Origin: Symbiodinium natans
Lineage: Eukaryota > Sar > Dinophyceae > Suessiales > Symbiodiniaceae
Length of the DNA: 32,500 nt
Reading direction: 5' to 3'
NCBI GenBank assembly: GCA_905221605.1
Contig: CAJNDS010002172.1
Coordinates: 1 to 32,500, forward strand
The position numbers and the translations under genes were made by a program. This document shows positions 16,680 to 23,704 of this stretch, piece by piece. Each line of letters opens with the position of its first letter. The stretch's first letter is position 1. A model generated the notes under the pieces. It was not told the origin of the DNA and ran no database searches. It was given only the letters and a program-made list of their open reading frames with translations.

Positions 16680-17021
16680 AGCTCAGCCCGTACAGTAGTC
16701 GCAAGTCGCAACCGCTATACGGCTGATAACCTGCGTGAGGTCGGGTAGTTGCTTGCACTACGCTTTGGCTCCTCACCAGCCAAATGGTCTCGCACTTGTT
16801 TTCTGCACTGGCGTTCGCCTTCAGTCTCCGTCTCGTGCACCCGGGCGGTTTCCAGTTACGCTATTGCGCTTACTTCCAACCTATGGGTGACCTGCACTCT
16901 AGGGGTTACTTGAGCCAGTGTGGTGAACAGGCCACGGCGTTCTAAAGTGGTTTCCCCGATGTGCGGCGGAGCCGACACAAAGGGGTCCCCAAAACGTGCT
17001 GTGGTTCGGGGATCATTCACA
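16680..17021 (-). promoter_or_regulatory. Probable 5' LTR and untranslated leader of the Copia element
   Basis: 342 nt without a plausible ORF between the first array and the gag ATG. In sense it begins TGTGAATGATCC and carries a GGGGACCCC palindrome and a mini-hairpin (16964-16974). The LTR end and primer-binding site cannot be fixed without the 3' LTR. GGTTATCAGC at about 16719-16728 is a weak candidate for a primer-binding site because it resembles the plant Copia TGGTATCAGAGC. GTCGCAA is repeated in tandem-like fashion (GACTTGCGACTAC) just before the ATG. No TATA-like box is evident. Confidence 0.45.
16964..16974 (-). repeat. Mini-hairpin in the LTR/leader
   Basis: CGGC-GGA-GCCG about 50 nt from the element's 5' end. 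It is the only copy outside coding sequence, which shows that the motif is not just a protein-level repeat. Confidence 0.6.
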
Positions 17022-17138
17022 TTTAGGGTTTAGGGTTTAGGGTTTAGGGTTTAGGGTTTAGGGTTTAGGGTTTAGGGTTTAGGGTTTAGGGTTTAGGGTT
17101 TAGGGTTTAGGGTTTGGGGTAAGTTTAGGGTTTAGGGG
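17022..17138 (+). repeat. TTTAGGG telomere-like array
   Basis: About 12 perfect TTTAGGG units, then degenerate units (TTTGGGG, TTTAGGGG). It abuts the first base of the Copia element. Confidence 0.95.
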
Positions 17139-17230
17139 TCTAGACTTTTAGGGTTTCAGGGTTTGAGGGTTTATAAGGTCGGTTTAGGGAATAATGTACG
17201 GGCCATGTTTGGAGAAGATGAAGGACCCCA

Positions 17231-17298
17231 CTAAAACCTAAGCCCTAAACCCTAACGCCTTAAACCCTAACGCCCTAAACCCTAAACCCTAAACCCAA
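17231..17298 (-). repeat. CCCTAAA array, degenerate
   Basis: Opposite orientation to its neighbours, with CCCTAACG variants. The 92 bases on its left (17139-17230) and the 102 on its right (17299-17400) hold nothing I recognise. Confidence 0.9.
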
Positions 17299-17400
17299 AA
17301 CTCTGCAGCGGTACAATCTTGGGGGTAGGAGTCTCAATCCCTTCAAGTCTAGGGCTTAGGGCTTCGGGCACCCAGGAGGGTGAGCGAGCACACCCAGTCA

Positions 17401-17543
17401 GGGTTTAGGGTTTAGGGTTTAGGGTTTAGGGTTTAGGGTTTAGGGTTTAGGGTTTAGGGTTTAGGGTTTAGGGTTTAGGGTTTAGGGTTTAGTGTTTAGG
17501 GTTTAGGGCTTAGGGTTTAGGGTTTAGGGTTTAGGGTTTAGGC
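17401..17543 (+). repeat. TTTAGGG array
   Basis: About 20 units, with one TTTAGTG and one CTTAGGG variant. It runs directly into a foldback repeat at 17547. Confidence 0.95.
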
Positions 17544-17546
17544 TAC

Positions 17547-17664
17547 GGGCTACTAGACCCATGCGTAAGCTAGGAATAAAGAAGGGTGCCCTTCTTGGTT
17601 TAAAGAGGCTGTTCTGGAAACCTAAACCCTCAAAAAGGGAATAAGGGCCTACTCGGGGTCCTAG
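17547..17664. mobile_element. MITE-like foldback repeat, family A, copy 1
   Basis: About 118 bp from GGGCTACTAGACCC to GGGGTCCTAG. It aligns along its length with 23440-23557: shared CTAGGAATAAA, GGGTNCCCTT, ACCCT, AATAAGGGCC and GGGTCCTAG blocks in the same order. The ends are imperfect inverted repeats (GACCC...GGGTC). Like the other copy it directly follows a TTTAGGG array. It is too short to encode anything. Confidence 0.6.
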
Positions 17665-17749
17665 ACACCTGGCTGGCTTTGGGCAGAGCTTTAGGATTTG
17701 GGCTCTAGGACCGGTTGGGGTTTAGGGACCGGTTTAGGCGTTGTGAAAC

Positions 17750-17850
17750 CGGTTTAGGGTTTAGGGTAATGTTGCGGGGTTTTCGGGGTTTAGGGGTTGG
17801 GGGGCTTTAGGATTTAAGGTTTGGGGTTTTAGGGTTTAGGGGGTTGGGAG
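17750..17850 (+). repeat. Degenerate TTTAGGG array
   Basis: Mixed TTTAGGG, TTTTGGGG, TTTCGGGG and TTTAGGGG units. The 85 bases before it (17665-17749) contain GGTTTAGG-like scraps and no gene. Confidence 0.75.
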
Positions 17851-17885
17851 TTTTTGGTGGGGACTTCAACTCAGCATCCGGCTGC

Positions 17886-17929
17886 CAGGTGCTGCAAAGT
17901 CGTGTTCTGCCGCAAGCTGTCTGCGAGCG
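17886..17929 (-). CDS. LRR gene, exon-like piece 11
   Basis: Encodes ALADSLRQNTTLQHL, the helix-to-strand part of a ribonuclease-inhibitor-type LRR. The acceptor is GTGTCAG and a GC donor follows (CTG|GCAGCC). It joins in frame to the preceding piece at 18807. Flanking arrays are TTTAGGG on both sides in plus orientation. I found no continuation between here and the Copia element, so the next exon may lie beyond it. Confidence 0.5.
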
Positions 17930-17983
17930 CTGACACCTTGGGAGCAGAACCCTTTTGAACCCCTGACTTTGTAGCATCAATTG

Positions 17984-18067
17984 GGTTAGGTTTAGGGTTT
18001 AGTGTTTAGGGTTTAGGGTTTCGGGTTTCGGGCTTCGGGTTTAGGGTTTAGGGTTTAGGGTTTAGGA
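17984..18067 (+). repeat. TTTAGGG array with TTTCGGG units
   Basis: Starts with TTTAGGG, has an internal run of TTTCGGG/CTTCGGG and ends in TTTAGGG. It would form the CCCTAAA-rich 3' part of the intron before piece 11. Confidence 0.9.
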
Positions 18068-18152
18068 TTGCCACAAGAGGTAAGTCATAGACCGCTCATA
18101 TTGAGTTAGACTGGTTCACAAAACTTCGGACACTTCAATCATTAGGTATTTC

Positions 18153-18292
18153 AGGCCCTAAGCCCTGAATCCTGAACCCTAACCCAGACTTTGACTATCG
18201 CCCTGGGGGGCGAGGGGCCTGCAATCGGGTCCTGGGATACTGCTCAGGTTATAGGGTTTAGGGTTTAGGGTTTCGGGCTTAGGGTTTGGGGG
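18153..18292. repeat. Short degenerate arrays in both orientations
   Basis: 18153-18186 is CCCTAAA-like (CCCTGAA variants); 18251-18292 is TTTAGGG-like. The sequence between shows no gene. Confidence 0.7.
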
Positions 18293-18552
18293 ATGTCCTG
18301 GTCACTTATAACTTCTAATTTGGGGGCGGGGTTGCAGCAGCGAGGAGACGTCTTGTCTGCGTGTGCCGAATTCATTTGATGCATCTTCCACGCCCAAATG
18401 GCTCGGTCGGCGGACAGGATTTCCGCCATGGTTGGCGGGCGGAGGGAATTGTCCAGCGGGATTGCGGTGGCCGTGCTGATGAATTTCTCCAAGAAACGCT
18501 TCACACACAGAAGATGCGCCAACTTGAGCATTGCCAGTGCAGTGGCAAACAT
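18265..18552 (-). CDS. Possible exon fragment, unknown
   Basis: Open frame with natural-looking composition (for example SADRAIWAWKMHQMNSAHAD) in unique DNA inside the proposed intron between LRR pieces 10 and 11. It may be a fragment of a transposon or host gene. The opposite strand is also open here, so the strand is uncertain. No family is recognised. Confidence 0.2.
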   Translation of the reverse strand: MFATALAMLKLAHLLCVKRFLEKFISTATAIPLDNSLRPPTMAEILSADRAIWAWKMHQMNSAHADKTSPRCCNPAPKLEVISDQDIPQTLSPKP

Positions 18553-18702
18553 ATTCAGGCTTTAGCGAAGTGCGGCCTCAATTGGGCCATTGAGGTTGAC
18601 CGAAGCGACGGGACCGGAAACCCAGGAACCCTTTTCCTTGAAGAGCTAAATAAACCCTACATCCTAAACCCCGCAAACCCCCCAACACCAAGGCCCACAA
18701 AC

Positions 18703-18799
18703 TCATTAAACCCTAAACCCTAAACCCTAGAATACCCTTGGCCCTTGACCATAGACCCTAAACCCTAAACCCCGAACCCTAAACCCTAAACCCCAAACC
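18703..18799 (-). repeat. CCCTAAA array
   Basis: Degenerate CCCTAAA units ending a few bases from the GTAGGG donor of LRR piece 10. In sense orientation it is the TTTAGGG start of that intron. Confidence 0.9.
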
Positions 18800-18806
18800 G
18801 CCCTAC

Positions 18807-18876
18807 CTGGGTGCCCGGCGCCAGCGTCCTTGAGGTTGTTCAGCCGGAGGTCGAGGAAGAGAAGGGTCCGGTTCTC
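18807..18876 (-). CDS. LRR gene, exon-like piece 10
   Basis: Encodes ENRTLLFLDLRLNNLKDAGA and three more residues. The NNLKDAGA block matches the N-x-L/I-x-D-x-G-A signature of ribonuclease-inhibitor-type LRRs, common in large dinoflagellate LRR families. Acceptor GGGACAG|GAG fits the AG|G preference described for dinoflagellates; donor CCCAG|GTAGGG is a canonical GT. It joins in frame to piece 11 (split Ala codon) and to piece 9. Confidence 0.6.
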
Positions 18877-18912
18877 CTGTCCCAAGGATTTGGGTGGAGT
18901 TTGGGGGGTGTG

Positions 18913-19108
18913 GTTTTGGGTTTAGGGTTTAGGGTTTCGGGTTTCGGGTTTAGGGTTTGGGGTTTGGGGTTTATGTAGGTCTAGGGCCTATAGGTTTCAT
19001 TCCCTAAGGCCCATCACGGCCGACAACCTTGAATGTGGTATCAACTAACCGCTAACCGTACATGTCGTCTGCTGTCCGGGTTTAGGGTGTAGGGTTTAGG
19101 GTTTAGGA
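18913..19108 (+). repeat. Two short TTTAGGG arrays
   Basis: 18913-18972 (with TTTCGGG and TTTGGGG variants) and 19078-19108. From 19110 to 19313 there is no gene, only a loose hairpin: TTTGTTTGTTGGGG near 19131 and its inverted counterpart near 19210. Confidence 0.8.
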
Positions 19109-19313
19109 CCCGAAAAGCCTAAAGTCCGACTTTGTTTGTTGGGGTTTCAGGAGGCTTGGGGCTTGCCGGATTTCCGTTCGCCCTAAGCGGGGGCCCCTAC
19201 CCCAGCCCCAAGAACCCCCTCAAACAAACCAAGCACCCCTAACACCCCTCTGGCTAAACCCGAAACCCGAAAAAACAACCAAGCCTCCCCGAACACATGA
19301 ATCCAAAATCCGA

Positions 19314-19390
19314 AACCCTAAAACTCTGAAGCCCTAAATACCCTAAACCCCAGACCCTAAATACCCTAAATACCCTAAACACCCTAAAAA
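19314..19390 (-). repeat. CCCTAAATA-type array
   Basis: Units drift from CCCTAAA to a 9-bp form ACCCTAAAT repeated about five times, a local period change. Confidence 0.75.
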
Positions 19391-19431
19391 TCTGGCGCAT
19401 GTTCGTGGCTGGGTCCGAAGGTAGCATGTGG

Positions 19432-19863
19432 TCAGTCAGCTAGTACAAAGACAGATGCATAACTGTATTGGTCTGCTCCCAGGTACTTTTTATGGAGCCA
19501 GTGCATGGCCACATTGACAGCAGACAAGTTGGGTGTGTCGAACAGGACACACTGCGAGCGAGCACCACAGCCCTTCCAGGTTGTTGGGGTCCAGCAGGAG
19601 CCTTGCCAACCGGCTGCTGGGCCAAAGTTCATCCAGGATTTGTCGCCATACTTTGTGCACGTGCAAAGTGCACAAGGGCCAGAAGCCAAAGACCGAGGGA
19701 GGCCCAAAACACTGCCATAGCAATCCAAAGCACCAGCAATGGTCCAAAGGGTGGCGTAAAAGCCACCTGCCAAGGGCTTGTTGGCTTGTCTCGCTTCGAG
19801 AGTTCGAGGCTTGTACCTTGCACGGTTTCTTGCACGGTTTCTTCTGTGCCCCATGTAAAACAC
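19432..19863 (-). pseudogene. Fragment of a dinoflagellate multicopy ORF family
   Basis: 143 codons including GDKSWMNFGPAAGW, CVLFDTPNLSAVNV and MHWLHKKYLGADQYSYASV. From memory this matches a very common dinoflagellate repetitive ORF with a D/H-x-MH-x3-LG-x2-QY-x2-GSVL pattern, probably transposon-borne; its function is unknown to me. It ends at a stop at 19432 with no upstream domain, so it is a truncated insertion. It is bracketed by CCCTAAA arrays and lies inside the proposed intron between LRR pieces 9 and 10. Confidence 0.45.
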
Positions 19864-19865
19864 AA

Positions 19866-19982
19866 TACCCTAAATCCGAAACCCTAAATACCCTAAACCC
19901 CTAAAACCCCGCCCCCCCCCCCTCGCCCCCAGAGCAATTGACGAAACCCTAGACCCTAAACCCTAAACCCTAAACCCTAAAC
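19866..19982 (-). repeat. CCCTAAA arrays with a poly-C interruption
   Basis: 19866-19908 and 19944-19982, separated by a C run and CAATTGACG. The second part begins the intron after LRR piece 9 in sense orientation (GCGGTTTAGGG). Confidence 0.9.
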
Positions 19983-19989
19983 CGCGGTC

Positions 19990-20042
19990 CCGCAACGCGC
20001 TGGCCAGGGCTGTCGCGCCGTGGGCGCCCAGCGCATTCGAGC
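19990..20042 (-). CDS. LRR gene, exon-like piece 9
   Basis: Encodes SNALGAHGATALASALR, matching N-x-L-x-x-x-G-A-x-A-L-A-x-A-L-R. Acceptor CCGAG|GC; the best in-register donor is TTGCGG|GA (GA donors are described in dinoflagellates). An alternative canonical donor, GACCGCG|GTTTAGGG, would put the splice site in the first telomere-like unit. It joins in frame to pieces 8 and 10. Confidence 0.55.
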
Positions 20043-20104
20043 CTCGGCTGAGCCAAGGGGCGCATGGGGCGTACGGAGGTCTTAAATGAGGGCCTTTGGG
20101 GTTT

Positions 20105-20171
20105 TCTGGGTTTCGGGTTTAGGGATAAGGGTTTAGGGTTTAGGCTTTAGGGCTTAGGGCTTAGGGCTTAG
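20105..20171 (+). repeat. TTTAGGG to CTTAGGG array
   Basis: Starts TTTCGGG, then TTTAGGG, and ends in three CTTAGGG units. From 20172 to 20355 there is no gene; a 20-nt G run sits at 20304-20323. Confidence 0.85.
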
Positions 20172-20355
20172 GATCTAATTCAGCTGTATCGCTCAGGGTA
20201 TGCAATTCCGTTTTGGTGTTTGCTATCTTCTTATCGTGTGGAAATCTAGTAGGCCACTCCTACGTTGGAGGCCTTGTCGTTTCAGCCGTATGTTGCGATG
20301 GGCGGGGGGGGGGGGGGGGGGGGAGAGGAGCGGAGCGGAACATCCTCAAATAACA

Positions 20356-20441
20356 GGGTTTAGGGTTTAGGGATTGGGGTTTAGGGTTTAGGGTTTACCG
20401 TTTAGGGTTTGGGTTTAGGGTTTAGGGTTTAGGGTTTAGGG
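20356..20441 (+). repeat. TTTAGGG array
   Basis: About 11 units, some degenerate, immediately downstream (in sense) of LRR piece 8. It is one of the exceptions to the usual TTTAGGG-first intron orientation. Confidence 0.9.
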
Positions 20442-20480
20442 TCAGCCTTCCTTCCTGTCCTCTCTGGCGGCCACAGGGGC

Positions 20481-20542
20481 TCATGAGAAGCTGCTGCAGT
20501 GTGCGGTTCTGCCGCAGTGCATCCGCGAAGGCCACGCCGCCT
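20481..20542 (-). CDS. LRR gene, exon-like piece 8
   Basis: Encodes GGVAFADALRQNRTLQQLLM. Acceptor GACCCCAG|A. A GC donor (CATGA|GCCCC) gives a split Ser codon completed by piece 9 and restores the exact spacing to SNALG. It is among the clearest LRR pieces in the window. Confidence 0.6.
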
Positions 20543-20561
20543 CTGGGGTCCGGGACTTCTG

Positions 20562-20675
20562 GGGTCTAGGGTTTAGGGTTTAGGGTTTAGGGTTTAGGGT
20601 TTAGGGTTTCGGGTTTCGCGTTTAGGGTTTCGGGTTGGTGTTTAGGGTTTAGGGTTGAGGGTTGAGGGTTCAGGG
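20562..20675 (+). repeat. TTTAGGG array grading into variants
   Basis: TTTAGGG, then TTTCGGG, then TTGAGGG and TTCAGGG units at the far end. From 20676 to 20972 I see degenerate scraps and no gene. Confidence 0.85.
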
Positions 20676-20972
20676 TACCCCTAGATATTAAGCCCTAAAG
20701 CCAAAACCCTGCCAAGGGCCTTCAGCGTTCATATCTAAATGCGGCTTAAGGGCTGAGGGTTTAGGGTTTATTGGGCTTCAAAAGAGCCTCGTTTTCGTAG
20801 GGTTTCGGAGGCTTGGAAAGTTTTTCCGGAAGGCATAGGGCCTATAGGGTCTAGGGGGCTGATATGTTGTGTAGGGGTAAGGCCTTCTTATTTCAAAACC
20901 CTGCGCCTGAACGGTTAACCCTTGAAGCACTACTGCATCCTAGACTGCACCATAAAACCGCATAAGCCCCTA

Positions 20973-21104
20973 AGCCTAAACCCTGCACCCTAACACCCCC
21001 AAGCCCTGTACAACCCATAAACCCTACGCTAACCCTAAAACCCTGAACCTTGTAAAGGCCTAAACCTGCTACCCCTACGGTTTAGTGTTTAGGGTTTAGG
21101 GTTA
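20973..21104. repeat. Degenerate CCCTAAA then short TTTAGGG
   Basis: 20973-21050 contains irregular CCCTAAA-like units; 21080-21104 has three TTTAGGG units. Confidence 0.65.
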
Positions 21105-21922
21105 CTAATGGACACGAAGCCTTGGAATCAGTTTGGGCTTTGGGATGTAGTGTGTTAGGAGTTACAAGTTACCAAATCCTCCAATGTAGTTCCAGGTTGG
21201 GGTGATGAGCAGCAACAACATGGCAGTAGTGTCTTGAAGTCGAAGCTACAGCGAATAGCTGTTAAGGGGTCAACCTACTCTCAGCATTTGGGGCTGCTGG
21301 TGCATATGCTTCGTTAGGCTATGGTTATTTGAGCTTCACAAAGAAACTTACATCCTGAACTCTACACAAGCCTTCTTCTCCGACTTCGTTCGAGCTGATG
21401 CAAAGGTGCGTCCTTGGGGCAGGCACGAGTCGCACAAGGGCAAGGGGTGTCCCAAACGCCTGCAATAGAGTTTTCACGATCTTGGGGGGGGGGGTACTAG
21501 CAGTCAAGCAAAACTTCAGACACGTATAGAATGTCCTTGATGGAGGAGCGCCTTGTGAAGAGAAACTGAAAGAAGCCCGGCAGAAGAAACACTTGACAGT
21601 GTGAGTCTACTGCGGACCACAAGCTGGGAGCAACGTCTTCACAACGAAATCGACAGAGAACGCTGGCTCCATAACGGGCTTTAGCATGATGCAGGGCTCA
21701 GGGTTCTTGTGCGAATGCCATGGGCAAACATGCCATGCCATGCCTTCAGCAGAACGCATGCACCATACCCTGACGTGTGACGAGAGGAGGCTTCATTTTT
21801 TTGCATGGACCGTCCACCGGTGGCATGGTACCGACTCACTGCGCGCCTCTCTCACCGGCAAGTTGCGATATCGGCCAGTCCTAAAAGCGCCAGGTTCCTT
21901 TCAGAGGCCATGGCAAGTTGCC
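21105..21922. other. 818 bp of unique sequence, no confident gene
   Basis: It contains a minus-strand open frame at 21325-21507 (CISSNEVGEEGLCRVQDVSF) and a plus-strand one at 21686-21940, neither recognisable. There is an 11-nt G run at about 21485. It lies inside the proposed intron between LRR pieces 7 and 8. Confidence 0.4.
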
Positions 21923-22040
21923 CCGAACCCTAAACCCTAAACCCTAAACCCTAAACCCTAAACCCTAAACCCTACACCCTAAACCCTAAACCCTACACCC
22001 TAAACCCTAAACCCTAAACCCTAAACCCTAAACCCTAAAC
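21923..22040 (-). repeat. CCCTAAA array
   Basis: About 17 units with two CCCTACA variants. It adjoins LRR piece 7 and in sense forms the TTTAGGG start of the intron. Confidence 0.95.
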
Positions 22041-22054
22041 CGCTTTGGGTCAGG

Positions 22055-22101
22055 CTGTCCACAGGCATGCTGCAGGTCAAGTAAAGCGGCTGAAGCGATT
22101 G
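22055..22101 (-). CDS. LRR gene, exon-like piece 7 (weak)
   Basis: Encodes QSLQPLYLTCSMPVD after a good polypyrimidine acceptor (CCATTTCTGCAG). It supplies the strand between pieces 6 and 8 in register, though the Asn position is Ser and Ile is Pro. The donor is unclear; AAAGCG|GTTTAGGG at 22041 is an alternative that would place GT in the first telomere-like unit. Confidence 0.35.
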
Positions 22102-22156
22102 CTGCAGAAATGGCGAGATAGGCCGGAGCCGCGAGACCGTCGTTGATCACCATTGC

Positions 22157-22262
22157 GGTTTAGGGTTTAGGGTTTAGGGTTTAGGGTTTAGGGTTTAGGG
22201 TTTAGGGTTTAGGGTTTGGGGTTTAGGGTTTAGGGTTTAGGGTTTAGGGTTTAGGGTTTAGA
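22157..22262 (+). repeat. TTTAGGG array
   Basis: About 15 units with one TTTGGGG. In sense it forms the CCCTAAA tail of the intron before piece 7. Confidence 0.95.
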
Positions 22263-22274
22263 CTCTAGGGTACT

Positions 22275-22475
22275 TTAATTCCCATTGGTCCCAAGAGCAA
22301 CTTCCTCTTCCCAGGAATGTTGAACTAGTGCTCCAAAAAATGTGACACTTCCACAAGGCCTTGCCAAGGGTGTCGCAAGAAGAACTGAAGGAGCATGTTT
22401 GCTCTGTAGGACTGTAGGAAGTTCTGAACATGTCCATTCGAGTGGTACTGCCGCCCCACTCCAGTGTGGCAGCAC
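22275..22475 (-). CDS. Possible short ORF, unknown
   Basis: 66 codons (PCGSVTFFGALVQHSWEEEVA) in unique DNA between a TTTAGGG array and a CCCTAAA array. No family is recognised and it could be chance. Confidence 0.15.
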   Translation of the reverse strand: MLPHWSGAAVPLEWTCSELPTVLQSKHAPSVLLATPLARPCGSVTFFGALVQHSWEEEVALGTNGN

Positions 22476-22528
22476 AAACCCTAAACCCTAAACCAAAACT
22501 CTGAACCCCAAACCCTAAACCCTAAAGC
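22476..22528 (-). repeat. CCCTAAA array, short
   Basis: Seven units, some degenerate. The 222 bases after it (22529-22750) hold no recognisable gene. Confidence 0.85.
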
Positions 22529-22750
22529 AGGCTGTGGCCATTTGCAACTTAAGCCTTGCTTGAGAAGAACGATGCCATCAGTCTGGTAGAGTACACATTC
22601 CACTTGACACCTAAACTCCTTCGACTACCATGCCTGGGGCGTCATGTTGCGCGCGCAAAAGCAGCTGCGCACAACTCCAGTTCACTGATGAGTCCAACGC
22701 GAGTGTGTGTTTTTTGGCCTAGTCATTTTCGGTCTAGTGTGTGCAACTTA

Positions 22751-22846
22751 GTAGCCCAGTCGCCATATTGTGAAAGGGGTACCCTTTTTTGGGTTTGTTA
22801 CTGTACAAGGGAACCAGAAAAAGGGAAAAGGGCACCACTGGGCTAC
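22751..22846. mobile_element. MITE-like foldback repeat, family A', copy 1
   Basis: 96 bp with perfect 10-bp terminal inverted repeats GTAGCCCAGT and ACTGGGCTAC; one base further out, 3 of the next 4 bases also pair. Inside, GGGTACCCTTTTTT and AAAAAGGGAAAAGGGC form a second hairpin arm. No coding capacity. Confidence 0.7.
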
Positions 22847-22893
22847 CAAGGCAATGAACCTCAACCCTAAACGCCCTACAACACCTCTCAAAG

Positions 22894-23008
22894 CTTGGTA
22901 GCCCAGTAACCACATTATAATAAGGGTACCTTTTTGGGGGGGTTGGTTACTGTATAACGGAATCTTGAACCAAAGAAAGGGCAAAAGGGTACGACTGGGC
23001 TAGCAAGG
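22894..23008. mobile_element. MITE-like foldback repeat, family A', copy 2
   Basis: Diverged copy of the element at 22751 in the same orientation: GCTTGGTAGCCCAGT at the left and ACTGGGCTAGCAAGG at the right pair over 13 of 15 positions. The internal GGGTACCTTTTT and GGGCAAAAGGGTAC blocks are shared. The two copies are 47 bp apart. Confidence 0.7.
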
Positions 23009-23010
23009 AA

Positions 23011-23180
23011 ACCCCCTAACCCTGAACCCTGAACCCTGAACCCTGAACCCTGAACCCTAAACCCTAAACCCTAAACCCTAAACCCTAAACCCTAAACCCT
23101 AAACCCTAAACCCTAAACCCTAAACCCTAAACCCTAAACCCTAAACCCTAAACCCTAAAACCTAAACCCCATAAACCCTA
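23011..23180 (-). repeat. CCCTGAA to CCCTAAA array
   Basis: Five CCCTGAA units followed by about 18 CCCTAAA units, then degenerate units. It ends about 45 bases before the end of LRR piece 6. Confidence 0.95.
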
Positions 23181-23225
23181 CTGAACCCACCTCTGAAGCG
23201 CAGACTGGCCAAGCGTCAGTGATCG

Positions 23226-23259
23226 ATTCTGCGTCAGCGATGATGCCAGGTCGGAGGCG
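23226..23259 (-). CDS. LRR gene, exon-like piece 6
   Basis: Encodes ASDLASSLTQN. Acceptor CACCACAG|C. The best register puts the junction after AAT, with GA or CG as intron start depending on a 1-base ambiguity. Piece 7 then supplies QSL; the in-frame NRSLT that follows here would be intron. Confidence 0.45.
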
Positions 23260-23274
23260 CTGTGGTGCGGGCGT

Positions 23275-23442
23275 TTTTTAGGGTTTAGGGTTAGGGTTTA
23301 GGGTTTAGGGTTAGGTTTAGGGTTTAGGGTTAGGGTTTTTAGGGTTTAGGGTTTAGGGTTTAGGGTTTAGGGTTTAGGGTTTAGGGTTTAGGGTTTAGGG
23401 TTTAGGGTTTAGGGTTTAGGGTTTAGGGTTTAGGGTTTAGGG
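23275..23442 (+). repeat. TTTAGGG array with TTAGGG hexamers
   Basis: The first 60 bases mix TTTAGGG with several TTAGGG units; the rest is about 15 clean heptamers running into a foldback repeat. Confidence 0.95.
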
Positions 23443-23557
23443 CTACTCGACCCAGGAGTAGCCTAGGAATAAACAGGGTACCCTTTTTGCTTTTAAGGTG
23501 ATTACAAGGGCACCCCAACCCTAAAAAAAGGAAATAAGGGCCTTCTCCGGGTCCTAG
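23440..23557. mobile_element. MITE-like foldback repeat, family A, copy 2
   Basis: Homologue of 17547-17664, also directly after a TTTAGGG array. The left end CTACTC-GACCCAG-GAGTAG is itself a hairpin. Its core GGGTACCCTTTTT...TTACAAGGG...AAAAAAAGG is close to that of the family A' copies at 22751 and 22894, so the two families are related. Confidence 0.6.
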
Positions 23558-23570
23558 TAAGCTTGCTTTA

Positions 23571-23670
23571 GTAATCAGAATAGGGTTGCGGGAGCTTTTC
23601 TTGCATAATTATCTAGTATAATTAAAAAGGGAACATAAGGAAACACAATTAACAACTATTCCGACCCATA
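23571..23670. mobile_element. Short dispersed repeat, family B, copy 1
   Basis: About 100 bp from TAATCAGAATAGGGTTGCGGG to CTATTCCGACCC, with imperfect inverted ends (GAATAG and CTATTC). It matches 32333-32412. It lies just right of a family A foldback. Confidence 0.5.
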
Positions 23671-23704
23671 GAGTATGGACTTAAGATTGTCTTGGTATGA
23701 ACTG

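Larger units (their letters stand above)
1..17021 (-). mobile_element. Giant Ty1/Copia-type LTR retrotransposon, 3' end outside the window
   Basis: On the minus strand the order is gag, protease, integrase, reverse transcriptase, RNase H, which is the Ty1/Copia order (integrase before RT). Long ORFs in one orientation fill almost all of it. Its right boundary appears to be 17021, where the sense sequence begins TGTGAATGATCC directly after a CCCTAAA run; TG is the usual first dinucleotide of an LTR. No second LTR is visible, because the 3' end would lie left of position 1, so the LTR length and target duplication cannot be checked. With more than 17 kb seen and the end missing, it is far longer than typical Copia elements (about 5-10 kb). 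The extra length is a methyltransferase-like C-terminal domain plus a second coding block with zinc-binding and Tpt1-like parts. Frame changes near 15520, 5700, 2380 and 1005 suggest decay, assembly indels or recoding. Confidence 0.82.

Noticed and set aside
16909-16923. Resemblance to the dinoflagellate spliced leader: CCACACTGGCTCAAG on the minus strand against CCATTTTGGCTCAAG
   Set aside because: 12 of 15 bases match, but about one such match is expected by chance in a window this size, and the 5' part of the leader is absent.
22041-22157. An alternative minus-strand frame INDGLAAPAYLAISAA as coding
   Set aside because: It runs through the best polypyrimidine acceptor in the segment and has no LRR signature; the shorter piece 22055-22101 fits the series better.
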